NCBI GenBank assembly: GCA_020622085.1 | Contig: JAHRYM010000001.1 | Coordinates: forward strand, 2,149,620 to 2,213,619 | Direction of reading: 5' to 3' | Source: Paracoccaceae bacterium | GTDB lineage: Bacteria > Pseudomonadota > Alphaproteobacteria > Rhodobacterales > Rhodobacteraceae | Length of the DNA: 64,000 bases | Shown: one piece after another, positions 7,967 through 16,095 of the stretch | Layout of the letters: each line of letters starts with the position of its first letter | Numbering within the stretch: position 1 is the first letter of the stretch | The notes under the pieces: generated by a model | Told to the model about the DNA's origin: nothing | The model's database searches: none | The model's input: the letters and a program-made list of their open reading frames with translations, nothing else | Translations under genes and position numbers: made by a program

Positions 7967-8734
7967 TTAGGCGGTGAGCGCGGGCTCTTTGAGGTAGAGG
8001 CGCAGGCACGCTTTGGGGCGGTGTTCGGTCAGCCGTTCCCCGCGCGATGACCACAGGACGTCGCAATGGGGCAGTGCTGTTTGCAGCAGGGTCACGGCGT
8101 CTTCGGTGGTAATGCTGAGGTTGTAGAGGGCATTGAAGCCGTTGCGGTGGGTTTGGCACAGAGTCCAGATCAGTTGCCCCGTCTTGCTGTGGAAGCGAGG
8201 CAGAGGGCCGAGGATGCCGGAGACTTCGCCATCTGCCCAAGGGCGAGAGGCAACGAGGTGGCCTGACTGCGACAGATGGAAGGGGTCGTCAGGGATGAAC
8301 AGGTCAATGTCTTGGGGTTCGATGGTCGGGCGGGTGATGGGTGCGGCAGGAGGGGGCGGTGGGCGTTTGATCGAAGGTAGGCGCGTGGGGGATGTCGGGG
8401 ATGCCTTGGGGGCGGTTGAGGTGGCGGGGCGTAGGAGCGCCCAGCGTTCGCGGGCACGGGCAAGGGCGACGCCTCGCATGTCCGGTGGGTTGATCTCGCC
8501 GTCGAGGATCTTCCGAACGCGCGTGGCGAGTTGGTCGCCGTCCATGTCGAGGCAGGAACACCAGCGGTTGCGCCAGTGGGCGGCATGGCCCGCGCGGTCG
8601 GTCAGGAAGCGGATGGCTTGGGTGGCGATCATGTCCGCTGACTCGCCCTCACGGGCAGCGGTCGCGCCCATGTCACTGAATGCCTGAGCGACGACGGCAG
8701 CAGCCAGCCGCCGCTCAGGGGTCATCACGCCCAT
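7967..8734 (-). CDS. hypothetical protein with proline-rich linker
   Basis: A 255-residue protein in two parts: an N-terminal helical domain (residues 1-105, with a CxC-containing WRNRWCSCLDMDGD segment), a linker rich in Pro, Thr and Ser (about 105-140, with a PPPPP run), and a C-terminal domain of mixed composition. No family recognised. It starts three bases after the stop of the 89-residue gene upstream, so it is the second gene of the packaging operon. Confidence 0.6.
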   Translation of the reverse strand: MGVMTPERRLAAAVVAQAFSDMGATAAREGESADMIATQAIRFLTDRAGHAAHWRNRWCSCLDMDGDQLATRVRKILDGEINPPDMRGVALARARERWALLRPATSTAPKASPTSPTRLPSIKRPPPPPAAPITRPTIEPQDIDLFIPDDPFHLSQSGHLVASRPWADGEVSGILGPLPRFHSKTGQLIWTLCQTHRNGFNALYNLSITTEDAVTLLQTALPHCDVLWSSRGERLTEHRPKACLRLYLKEPALTA

Positions 8735-8737
8735 CGG

Positions 8738-9007
8738 TCAGGCGGCGAGCGTCGTGCCGATGGAATGCACCCAGCGCCACGGCAGGTCGATGTGGCCGTA
8801 GGTCGTGGTGATGCGGATGCCGCTGTCGGTCGGATACGCCTGATAGCTGGGGGCGTTGTCCACGGGCGCGGTTGAGGGGTCGGTCAGCAGAGCAAGCAGT
8901 TGATCGCCAAGGTTGGCCGCGCCTTCGATGCGCAGGTTGGCGGTCGAGTTGATGCCGTTGACGACGATGGTGGCAATGCCGCCATTGAGGCTGGCTGAGA
9001 AAGTCAT
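8738..9007 (-). CDS. hypothetical protein, first gene of the packaging operon
   Basis: An 89-residue protein rich in beta-forming segments (MTFSASLNGGIATIVVNG). It contains Ser/Thr/Gly-rich stretches and ends in WRWVHSIGTTLAA. The ATG at 9007 has AAAGGGAT upstream; the open frame further upstream to 9157 lacks a good start. It is the promoter-proximal gene of the minus-strand operon 9007-4741, whose upstream region holds two TTTGCAAC boxes. Confidence 0.55.
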   Translation of the reverse strand: MTFSASLNGGIATIVVNGINSTANLRIEGAANLGDQLLALLTDPSTAPVDNAPSYQAYPTDSGIRITTTYGHIDLPWRWVHSIGTTLAA

Positions 9008-9229
9008 GGGGATGATCCCTTTCAGGCGGCACGGGCGACGTGGGCGCGACCCAGCGCCGCGTGATCGAAACGGCACCCACGACATGACGTAACATCTCGC
9101 TTCGGGGAGTTGGACGCGACTTTGGGTAGAGTGGGCGGGGAATGAGGTGGCGGTCACTGCAAGGATAAGCGATTTATGTCACCAATGCTGACACACTTTG
9201 CCCAGTCATTGCGATGGCAACTGCCCGCT

Positions 9230-9249
9230 GTTGCAAAGCGCGTTGCAAA
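9230..9249. promoter_or_regulatory. paired GTTGCAAA boxes upstream of the packaging operon
   Basis: GTTGCAAA occurs at 9230-9237 and again at 9242-9249, 12 bases apart (about one helical turn), some 225 bases upstream of the first packaging gene (start 9007, minus strand). The same box occurs three times upstream of the integrase gene (13781-13858). A shared operator for the two minus-strand units is inferred; the binding protein is unknown, with the AlpA-like protein a candidate. Confidence 0.4.
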
Positions 9250-9650
9250 CCAAGACGTGCGCGGCAGCGATGAAGCGGCAACCATTTATGCTCCAAGTGG
9301 TTTTTGCGACGGCTCACCGACCGAATACTTGATCATCAATCAATTGGTCTCGTCTGCCGAGGGCAGTTGCGACCAAGTCGCAAGGAAACAGGGGAGATTT
9401 CGGGGGAAGATCACCGACCGCCGATCACGCCTGCACGGTCGCCTGTGTCACCCCGGCAACCTGACACAAACCCGACACGCGAAAAACGCTGCAATTTCAA
9501 CCCAATGTCAGGTGTGTCAGTTGTGTCAGTATATAAAAGTAGTAGAAGCAACCCGTCATGCCACGACGTGCCAACATGCGCGCTGCTCTGCTAAGTGACC
9601 CACGTCACAGACGACACACCTGACACGTTTCCGTCTAACCGCTTGTCGCT

Positions 9651-9696
9651 GAAACAAAAAAGGCGTGTCAGGTTGTTTCGCCCAACCTGACACGCC
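9651..9696 (-). terminator. intrinsic terminator of the primase-helicase gene
   Basis: A perfect 14-bp inverted repeat, GGCGTGTCAGGTTG (9662-9675) with CAACCTGACACGCC (9683-9696), loop 7. Reading the minus strand the stem is followed by TTTTTTGTTT (9660-9651). It lies 20 bases downstream of the stop of the minus-strand gene 9716-12052 and isolates it from the packaging operon. Confidence 0.85.
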
Positions 9697-9715
9697 CCGA
9701 TGCACTGACACGCGC

Positions 9716-12052
9716 CTATGCGTCAGGCGGCTGCCATGCCGACCATCCGCGCGTATGTTCGAGGCCGAAGTCGTTCGGCTCGTAGGACACCCCGTCGTCG
9801 TCCTCGCCATAGGCGCGAAGAGTGATCCGCGACACCGCCGCCCTGAACTCGGCGAGCGTGCCCATGTCGAAACCCCGCTGCCGCGTTTCCATCAGCGGCG
9901 TGACCGATGCCCGGCCATCCGAGTCCGTGTAGGAGTGCAGCCGTTCGAGGTATTGCGCCTTCCGCGACTTCTCGGCCTGTGGCAGCAGTGCAGTCGCCCG
10001 AAGCGCGATTTCCTCGGGGGACATGCTGCGCCCGCCTGCCTTGTGGACGAGATCGGTCAGCGTCTTGTTCGACAGGATGCCCGACGCCTTGGTGTCATGC
10101 GGGCAGATGCCATTGACCGCGATTTCATGCAGCACAGCGACCACGGGATCAGAGGCAACCTTGTCCGACGCCTTCGCATCCGTGCCGTGGCCATAGGTCA
10201 AGGCGCGCGTGTCCACAGGGTAATCGAGCAGGTATCGCAGGACGATGCCCGGTCCATCATCTGACCGCATAAAGGTGTGATAAGGTTCCCAGTAGTCGTA
10301 TGCCGCCTGCTGCCCATCCGCCGTGGTCATGTCGAACGGCTGAGACACCTCGATCACAGTCCAGCGCCTGTCGTCAAAATCGACATGCACGGCCTGCTGC
10401 TCATTGGTGGTGGCAATGATGCGGTGGACATTCTTCGCCTGAATGGTCGCCTTGAACTTTTCCTCGTAAGTCCAGGACGGCGACGAGATGAAGGATTTCA
10501 GCTTTGCCGCCGTCTGTTTCGATCCGTGGAAAATCGACTCCTCGCAGGCAATGAAGGTCGCGCCGAAGATGGAACGGTTGAACTGCGAGAACAGCCGCTC
10601 CGACTCCTGCACCTTCTTGACATACCGCTCGCCAAAGATCGGGGTCAGGATGCGCTCTTGCAGGAACGACTTGCCGCCGCCCTGCCGCCCGCGCAACGCG
10701 ATGGCCGTCGGCGGCGACGGCTCGGTCGGATGCTGAACGGCATGGGCAAGCCACATCGTCACCCAATGCGCGAGTCCCTTATCGCCCGAGCAAAGCACCT
10801 CAAGGATGTACCGCTCGAAGACCGAGGCATCGCCGTCCTTCGGGGCGACAGCAAAGCCGCGCCACACGTTGTAGGCAGGCCCATCGTAATCCACGGGTTC
10901 GCAGACCACGCCAGCAAAGCGGGCATGATCGGGGTCGCGCAGCCACAGGTGAGCAAGAGGCAAGACCGACTTGCCCAAGCGGACGACCTGATCCGAAGTT
11001 TCGTCGAACAGCGCCTCCTTCTTGAACGTGGTGAACTCGGGGGCGGATTTGTCAATATACTCGACCACCCCGTTGATCGTGATCTTGGACCAGCGGCGGT
11101 TGAACTTCTCGACCATGCGATAGTGCAGCGAGGTAGGTGTGCCCTTCTCGCGCCGCTTGGCCGATTTCAGCAGGTTCGCGATCTCTGCTTCGGGCAACGG
11201 TCCGTCCACGAAAAGGTCGTGGAAATTCGCGTCACCGTTCAGGCGGCGGATTTCGGCGTCCATCTCGGTATCCGGCCAGCCGCGCGACTGCATGGACATG
11301 GCGATGCGCAGCAGCAGATCATTGCGCCCCTTCGGATCGTCGGGGATGCGATAGCCAATGTCCGAGGCGTCGAGCGTCGGGGTGGCGTTCGCGATTTCGC
11401 TGACCACCTGCGCGGACACGCGGCAACGCTGGTCGATATGGCTGAGAAGGCCAAGAACGCCGCTTTCGTCCGCAGGCATGATGCACTGCTCGTCGTCGAT
11501 CAGCCAGACACACTCTCGCAACTGCCCATTGATCGGCAGCCAGACGGCTGTCGGTTCATTGTCGGGCGTCACGACCGTCTGGGTTTCCTTCGGGAAGATT
11601 TCGGTCTTAGCCTGCACGGCTTTCGGCAGGCGTTTCCGAAGGGCCACGAGGTATTGGTACATCTGCTTCGCCGGGATCGGTTCATCGACGAAAACCACGA
11701 TATGCACACCGCGCGACTTCGTGCGAAAGGCGGCGCAGCGGGTGCGCAGCCGTTCGCGCAAGGCCATCACGTCGTCCTCAGGCATGTCGTACCAATCGAC
11801 GTCAAGCACGCCCCAAGAGCATGTGCTGTCCGCCTTCACAGGGGCGACGCCCACAGGCATACCCCCGTCAATGTGCCGTGCGACGAGATCGACGGAGAGC
11901 GCGTTGTCCACGGTGATCGGTTTGCCGTTGACCTTGCCCTTCTTGTCGGTGGTGGTCTGGCCGTGCAATTCGATGTGCCGCTTCTCGTAGCCATCGAACA
12001 GGCGGAGCATGATGCCCGCCGCAGTGGGTTGGTTTGGAATCTGGTCCATCAC
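9716..12052 (-). CDS. AEP-type primase fused to D5/DUF5906-like helicase
   Basis: A 778-residue replication protein. The N-terminal part has archaeo-eukaryotic primase features: DVD at residues 84-86 (VLDVDWYD) for metal binding and SRGVHIVVF near 113-121. The middle region (about 220-330) resembles the linker of phage primases. The C-terminal part is an SF3/D5-like helicase with Walker A GRQGGGKS (455-462), Walker B FIACEES (500-506) and a sensor IIATTNE near 545. It would initiate replication of the excised island, probably at the iterons just downstream. It is followed by its own terminator. This architecture is typical of P4-like satellites and some plasmids. Confidence 0.85.
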   Translation of the reverse strand: MMDQIPNQPTAAGIMLRLFDGYEKRHIELHGQTTTDKKGKVNGKPITVDNALSVDLVARHIDGGMPVGVAPVKADSTCSWGVLDVDWYDMPEDDVMALRERLRTRCAAFRTKSRGVHIVVFVDEPIPAKQMYQYLVALRKRLPKAVQAKTEIFPKETQTVVTPDNEPTAVWLPINGQLRECVWLIDDEQCIMPADESGVLGLLSHIDQRCRVSAQVVSEIANATPTLDASDIGYRIPDDPKGRNDLLLRIAMSMQSRGWPDTEMDAEIRRLNGDANFHDLFVDGPLPEAEIANLLKSAKRREKGTPTSLHYRMVEKFNRRWSKITINGVVEYIDKSAPEFTTFKKEALFDETSDQVVRLGKSVLPLAHLWLRDPDHARFAGVVCEPVDYDGPAYNVWRGFAVAPKDGDASVFERYILEVLCSGDKGLAHWVTMWLAHAVQHPTEPSPPTAIALRGRQGGGKSFLQERILTPIFGERYVKKVQESERLFSQFNRSIFGATFIACEESIFHGSKQTAAKLKSFISSPSWTYEEKFKATIQAKNVHRIIATTNEQQAVHVDFDDRRWTVIEVSQPFDMTTADGQQAAYDYWEPYHTFMRSDDGPGIVLRYLLDYPVDTRALTYGHGTDAKASDKVASDPVVAVLHEIAVNGICPHDTKASGILSNKTLTDLVHKAGGRSMSPEEIALRATALLPQAEKSRKAQYLERLHSYTDSDGRASVTPLMETRQRGFDMGTLAEFRAAVSRITLRAYGEDDDGVSYEPNDFGLEHTRGWSAWQPPDA

Positions 12053-12157
12053 TCATTCAGGATGGACCTGCCTTTGCCGGTTCAGCGCCGTGCCGATCTC
12101 GCGTATAAGCGAGTTATCCCAATACGACCCGATGCGCTGAACCGACGGGGGCAGGTC

Positions 12158-12406
12158 TCAAGCCTGCCCCCCAACTTCTTTGCGCTTCGCCCATTCCATG
12201 ACGGAATGCAGGTCATAGCGCACAGAGCGTTCCGAGAAGTGAATGACCGGGGGCGCATCGCCTTTGCGCTTCCACTCGTAAAGCAACGCCTCGGAAATAC
12301 CGAGGAAGTCGCACAGTTGGCGAGCGGTCATCAGACGGGGGAATTTGAGCCGGGTTTCCAGCTCTTCGATGCGCCACTCAAGGGCGCGCAGTTCGGATTC
12401 GGACAT
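12158..12406 (-). CDS. AlpA-like excisionase/regulator with HTH
   Basis: An 82-residue protein with an N-terminal helix (ESELRALEWRIEELETRL) followed by a winged HTH of the AlpA/Xis type: LMTARQLCDFLGISEALLYEWKRKG with FSERSVRYD after it. AlpA proteins promote excision and activate satellite genes in P4 and in Gram-negative PICIs. It lies between the integrase and the primase genes, all on the same strand. The start at 12406 is the first ATG. Confidence 0.8.
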   Translation of the reverse strand: MSESELRALEWRIEELETRLKFPRLMTARQLCDFLGISEALLYEWKRKGDAPPVIHFSERSVRYDLHSVMEWAKRKEVGGQA

Positions 12407-12582
12407 ATCAACGGTTCCTTGTCTGTCCAGTCTGACAGTCGGAAACCCTCCGTTGATATTCGCTGGTTCGGGTCCTCACTCGGGTCCGCTTCCAGCGCGG
12501 CGCTCCCCGAGATATGCTGGTGCCCCCACATGGGCGCGACGGTCTCACGACGTTGCCTTGGCACATCTGCAACGTAGTGCAG

Positions 12583-13767
12583 CTAGGATGTCGCTTCAAG
12601 ATTGGAAGCAGGTGTTGCCTTGATACGCGCGAGATACACCTTCTCGATGTCTTCGACGGCGCGGCGGTTGCCCATGCGTTTCAGGTATTTCATCAGCATG
12701 TCGCTGCCTGCACCTGCCTTCTTGTCGCCGCGCAGGAAGTGCGCGACGTAGTCGGGCAAGAACGCCTCGGCCGACGCCTGCATGAAGTGTCGCCGCCCGT
12801 CATGGGGCAGAAACACGCGCTCGCGTTCGCCCTCGTTGTTACCCTCGACCTCGATAACAGCGAAGGTGCCCTGTGGGTCCGTGATGTAGCCAGAGGCCGA
12901 GTTGGCCGGGAATACCCAATCGCTGCCGTTCTGACGGATCGCCTTTAGCAGGTCGATCACCGTATCCATCACGGGCAACGTCCGCGCGAGACCATTCTTC
13001 ATCTTGGTCAGGTGGATCGTTTTGTTCTGCAAGTCCACCTGATCCCACGACAACGACCGCACGTTCTCCGACCTGATGCCCGTCAGGAACATGACGGCAA
13101 CCGCCGTGCCGACGATGATATTCTGCTCCCGCCGTGCCATGATCGCCTGCCACATTGTGGACCAGTCGTCTGGATCGAGACCGTGCTTGCGGGCGACGAT
13201 GGACCACTGCGCCTCTGTCTCGCCGCTCTTGGCAACCCGCGTCTTCTTCTGTGCGACTGGGTTCGTGACAGGGGCGAAGTTGAAGGCGTTGCCGATGCCG
13301 ATGCGCACAGCGCGCGCCGTCGCCTTCTTGCCGTCAGCCATGAGGCGGTTGAGGACGGCCTGCACGTCGGCAGAGGTGACGTCAGCGACGTTGCGGTCGA
13401 GAATGTCCTTGGCGTGCATTTCAAGCTGGCGGGTCATGCGCTGGCGATGATCGTCAGACATACCTCCCTGCGCCTGCGACGTGTCACACCAGAACGTCCA
13501 CCCCTCCCGCACGGTCTGAATGTTGCTGCTGGCGACCTCGGTCTTCGTGTCACCCTTCGCCATCGCTTCCGGCGCGGACAACGCCGGGAAGTCACCGACC
13601 TTGATCGACTTGGTCGTGCCATCGACGCGGCGTTTCACATACCAAGTGCTCTTGGTCTTGCCGACGTTCAGGTAGAGGCCGGCGAACTTCGTGTCGGTGT
13701 GGCGGTACATGCCGGGGGCGGCTTTGAGCAGCCGCGCGGGCTTCGTGAAGTCGATGGTCAGGGTCAT
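12583..13767 (-). CDS. tyrosine-type integrase
   Basis: A 394-residue site-specific recombinase. Residues ~1-90 are the Arm-binding DUF4102-like part, ~95-160 the core-binding domain and ~180-380 the catalytic domain. Catalytic residues are visible: R232 (LTGIRSENV), K255/K257 (LTKMKNG), H322-x-x-R325 (HDGRR) and Y361 (MLMKYLKRM). The ATG at 13767 has GGAG eight bases before it; an earlier ATG at 13821 lies inside the repeat-rich leader and is less likely. It lies about 160 bases from the 3' half of tRNA-Asn, the probable attachment site, and would catalyse integration and excision of the island. Confidence 0.92.
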   Translation of the reverse strand: MTLTIDFTKPARLLKAAPGMYRHTDTKFAGLYLNVGKTKSTWYVKRRVDGTTKSIKVGDFPALSAPEAMAKGDTKTEVASSNIQTVREGWTFWCDTSQAQGGMSDDHRQRMTRQLEMHAKDILDRNVADVTSADVQAVLNRLMADGKKATARAVRIGIGNAFNFAPVTNPVAQKKTRVAKSGETEAQWSIVARKHGLDPDDWSTMWQAIMARREQNIIVGTAVAVMFLTGIRSENVRSLSWDQVDLQNKTIHLTKMKNGLARTLPVMDTVIDLLKAIRQNGSDWVFPANSASGYITDPQGTFAVIEVEGNNEGERERVFLPHDGRRHFMQASAEAFLPDYVAHFLRGDKKAGAGSDMLMKYLKRMGNRRAVEDIEKVYLARIKATPASNLEATS

Positions 13768-13780
13768 CAGGGGCACTCCG

Positions 13781-13858
13781 TTTTGCAACGTTTTGCAACG
13801 CCCGTAATCACTAACATGCACTTTGGTGGCGTGTAAACCGATTGATTAGCGTTGCAAA
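13781..13858. repeat. TTTTGCAACG tandem and inverted repeats upstream of the integrase
   Basis: TTTTGCAACG occurs twice in tandem at 13781-13790 and 13791-13800, and in inverted orientation as CGTTGCAAA at 13850-13858. The repeats sit between the integrase start (13767) and the tRNA fragment. They could be arm-type integrase sites or operators. The same core (GTTGCAAA) occurs in pairs upstream of the packaging operon. Confidence 0.55.
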
Positions 13859-13925
13859 TGTGCCTAACCACTTGTTTTCACTATAACCATGCAGTACCCT
13901 GCACCATCCTCATAAATCTACTTGC

Positions 13926-13974
13926 TTGACTGTTAATCAATTGGTCGTAGGTTCGATCCCTACCGCCGGAGCCA
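13926..13974 (+). tRNA. 3' half of tRNA-Asn(GTT), attachment site of the island
   Basis: The 49 bases contain the anticodon stem-loop with anticodon GTT (GACTGTTAATC), the variable region, the T arm (GGTTCGATCCC) and the acceptor end GCCGGAGCCA of tRNA-Asn. The 5' half (acceptor strand and D arm) is missing; the DNA to its left is unrelated. This is the duplicated 3' end left when an element integrates in a tRNA gene. The intact tRNA-Asn is expected at the other, left end of the island, outside this window. It is not a functional tRNA by itself. Confidence 0.85.
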
Positions 13975-14269
13975 TAATCTCTCAATAAAATCAGAACTAT
14001 AGGCAACAAGTCGCTTAAGGCGGCCTTTCGCCTTTTGGCCTGAATCGCCACGGAGTCGCCACCGTGAGCACGATTCAGCGGGGCGCGGAATTGCGCGGCA
14101 AAGGCTGCCCGGCCCGCCAATACACCAACAAAACGCCCGTTCTTCCCCGCACGTGCCCGATTGTCGCCCAGATCAGGCGGCACATGGAAACAAAGGCTCG
14201 CGTTTGCGGTGGATTGCCCCGGCACTCTCGCGCTAGAGTTGAGCCACTGGGCAGGCTTGGAGAAAGAAT

Positions 14270-14488
14270 TTGAGGGTGAAGGCATTTCTGAAGGGTTTGG
14301 GCATCGTTTTCGCCCTCATGGTGGTGGGGATGATCGTCGCAGTGACGGCACCGCAAATCGGGCTTTGGGTCGGGCTTGCGTTCCTCGTGGTGCCTCTGGT
14401 CGCCCTGTTCAAGCCGCTTCCCGGCCCACAAAGAGGTCGTGGCGCACCACCACCCCCAGCTTGCGCATCGCCAGCCCGGTTCGCGTAA
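14270..14488 (+). CDS. small two-helix membrane protein
   Basis: A 72-residue frame with two hydrophobic segments: about residues 8-28 (LGIVFALMVVGMIVAVTAP) and 31-47 (LWVGLAFLVVPLVALFK). The TTG at 14270 has GGAG seven bases upstream; a GTG at 14276 is an alternative. The C-terminal part (GRGAPPPPACASPARFA) is low-complexity and may come from a later frameshift or truncation. It lies just right of the island attachment site and is the first chromosomal gene there. Function unknown. Confidence 0.5.
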   Translation: MRVKAFLKGLGIVFALMVVGMIVAVTAPQIGLWVGLAFLVVPLVALFKPLPGPQRGRGAPPPPACASPARFA

Positions 14489-14845
14489 CTCTTCCTTGTG
14501 CAGAGCTTCGCCGCTCACGAAGTCTTGGGCGCGGACAAATCGCTCCGCCATCGGCACCGAGGCGAGTTCCAGCAGCATGGGAATGCCGTCATGCGTGCTG
14601 TCCTTTCCGATGCCGCTCTTGGCGACAAGGATCTGGCCGCCCGTGACCTGGTCTTCACCCGAGAGATGCGCCTGAAGGGCGCCAAGTCGCGGTTCGCGAA
14701 CGCCGCCACCGCACTCGCCCACTGGAGCGGCACGTCGGACACTGGCCTGCTCACCTATCGCGGAACCAGCCCCGTATATCCCCGGCCACCGAGGCGACAG
14801 CCCCCAACGCAAAGATCAGGGGCTGTGCATGTCAATCGAGGGTTT
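14489..14845. other. 357-base stretch without a convincing gene
   Basis: Long open frames on both strands look like out-of-frame reading of GC-rich DNA: odd composition, no start with a ribosome binding site, no family match. It may be decayed sequence between the island's right end and the catabolic cluster. Confidence 0.4.
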
Positions 14846-16075
14846 CTATTCGAAGGCGCTTGCCGGGTAGAACTTCAGGTCAACCCACTTGCCGTCCTTC
14901 GCCTCCTGGATCGAGTAGGATCCCGCCGGCGTGCCGCTCTTGTCGAAGGCCAGCGGGCCGGACGCGCCTTCGTAGTTGACGTCCTTGCCGGCCGCGATCG
15001 CTTCCTTTCCGGCGGCAAAGGTGCCGACCGGCTCGCCGCCGTCAGCGATGTCGCGGATCACCGCGTTGATCCCCTCGCCAGTGCAGGCGTCGGCCTTCTC
15101 GAGCGAGAGCGCGACGAGGTTTGCCATGTCGAAGGAGTTCGCCGCGAACGGCCCCGGCGCTCCGCCGTTCTTTTCCTTGAAGAGGGTCTCGAAGGCCTTG
15201 AACTCGGGCAGCGATCTGTCGGATGAGGCGAGCTCGACATAGGCGCGGTCGTTGAGATACTGCGCGCCCACGGCATCAAAGACCTCGGGCACGGCCAGGT
15301 CGGCGGTGAAGAGCCATTCGCCCTCGAACCCACCGGCGGTCGCCTCCTTGATCACGGTGACGCCGGATTCCTGCCCGCCAGCCAGGTAGATCGCATCGGG
15401 CGCGTTGGCGAGCACCGAGACGAGTTCGGCCTGATAGGATGGCTGGCCGGGGTTGTAGACGATGTAGTCGGTCAGCTCGATGCCCGAGGCTTCCAGCTTG
15501 GCCTTGGCCACCTGCGCGGGCGAGATCGTCGATTCCTCGTTCTGGACGAGGAAGGCAACACGCTTGTAGCCCTTTTCACTGAGCCAGAGGCCCGAGGCCG
15601 CCCCGTCGCCGAGGTCGGATGAGACGGTGCGGTAGACATAGTCGCCGCCCGTTTCATTCAAAGTGATCGTGCCGGCATAGGGCGACATCAGCACCGTTTT
15701 GGTGCGCTTGGCCAGATCGACGAGTGCGACCATCTCGCCCGATGTCGGCCCGACTACCGCCACGGCTCCCTCGCTCTTGATCATCTTGGTCGCTTCGCGG
15801 ATCGCGACCTCGGGGTTGCCGCCGGTATCGGCCACGACCGCACGGATGGTGCCGCATTTCGTGCCGCCAGCGGCATTGACCTCAGCCACGCCAAGTTCCA
15901 CGCCCCCCGCGACGATCTTGCCGAATTCGCCGAGTTCGCCGGTCAGAGGCACAAGGATGCCTATCGTCACCTCTTCGGCCTGCGCCGCGAGCGGAGCCAC
16001 GGCCACCGCCCCCGCGAGCAGGGTCGAGCAGAGCAGAACGCTCCCCATCCTCGTCGCCGTATTCGTCTTCATCAC
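14846..16075 (-). CDS. ABC transporter periplasmic substrate-binding protein (LivK family)
   Basis: A 409-residue binding protein with a signal peptide (hydrophobic residues ~12-30, cleavage near AAQA-EE) and the type I periplasmic fold of the branched-chain amino acid family (VTIGILVPLTGELGEFG at the mature N-terminus). It captures a small molecule and hands it to the LivH/LivM permeases encoded upstream. It is the last gene of a five-gene minus-strand operon. Because the operon shares an operator with hydroxylase and amidase genes, the ligand is probably an aromatic or amide-like compound and not a branched-chain amino acid; this is inference. Confidence 0.88.
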   Translation of the reverse strand: MMKTNTATRMGSVLLCSTLLAGAVAVAPLAAQAEEVTIGILVPLTGELGEFGKIVAGGVELGVAEVNAAGGTKCGTIRAVVADTGGNPEVAIREATKMIKSEGAVAVVGPTSGEMVALVDLAKRTKTVLMSPYAGTITLNETGGDYVYRTVSSDLGDGAASGLWLSEKGYKRVAFLVQNEESTISPAQVAKAKLEASGIELTDYIVYNPGQPSYQAELVSVLANAPDAIYLAGGQESGVTVIKEATAGGFEGEWLFTADLAVPEVFDAVGAQYLNDRAYVELASSDRSLPEFKAFETLFKEKNGGAPGPFAANSFDMANLVALSLEKADACTGEGINAVIRDIADGGEPVGTFAAGKEAIAAGKDVNYEGASGPLAFDKSGTPAGSYSIQEAKDGKWVDLKFYPASAFE

Positions 16076-16095
16076 AAACCTCCCTTTTTTTGTTG

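Larger units (their letters stand above)
9188..9711. repeat. GTGTCAG iteron-like repeats, candidate replication origin of the island
   Basis: The 708 bases between 9008 and 9715 hold no convincing gene. The 7-mer GTGTCAG or its complement occurs at 9188, 9461, 9514, 9523, 9620, 9665, 9687 and 9705, with a near copy (ATGTCAG) at 9505. The copies at 9505, 9514 and 9523 form a tandem array with an exact 9-base period, directly followed by the AT-rich stretch TATATAAAAGTAG (9531-9543). Iterons next to an AT-rich patch at the 3' side of a primase-helicase gene are the layout of SaPI/PICI origins. The function is inferred. Two of the copies (9665, 9687) are also the arms of the terminator at 9662-9696. 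Confidence 0.55.

Noticed and set aside
9176-9598. 140-residue open frame in the iteron region
   Set aside because: Composition unlike the neighbours (many Cys, His and Gln produced by the repeats) and no family match; the stretch looks regulatory.
10277-12577. 766-residue + strand open frame
   Set aside because: It is antisense to the primase-helicase gene, whose motifs are clear; long antisense frames are common in GC-rich DNA.
12408-12599. 63-residue minus-strand open frame between alpA-like and integrase genes
   Set aside because: No ribosome binding site and a composition typical of random GC-rich DNA.
14075-14812. 245-residue minus-strand open frame right of the island
   Set aside because: Overlaps the better-supported small membrane protein gene; no start signal or family.
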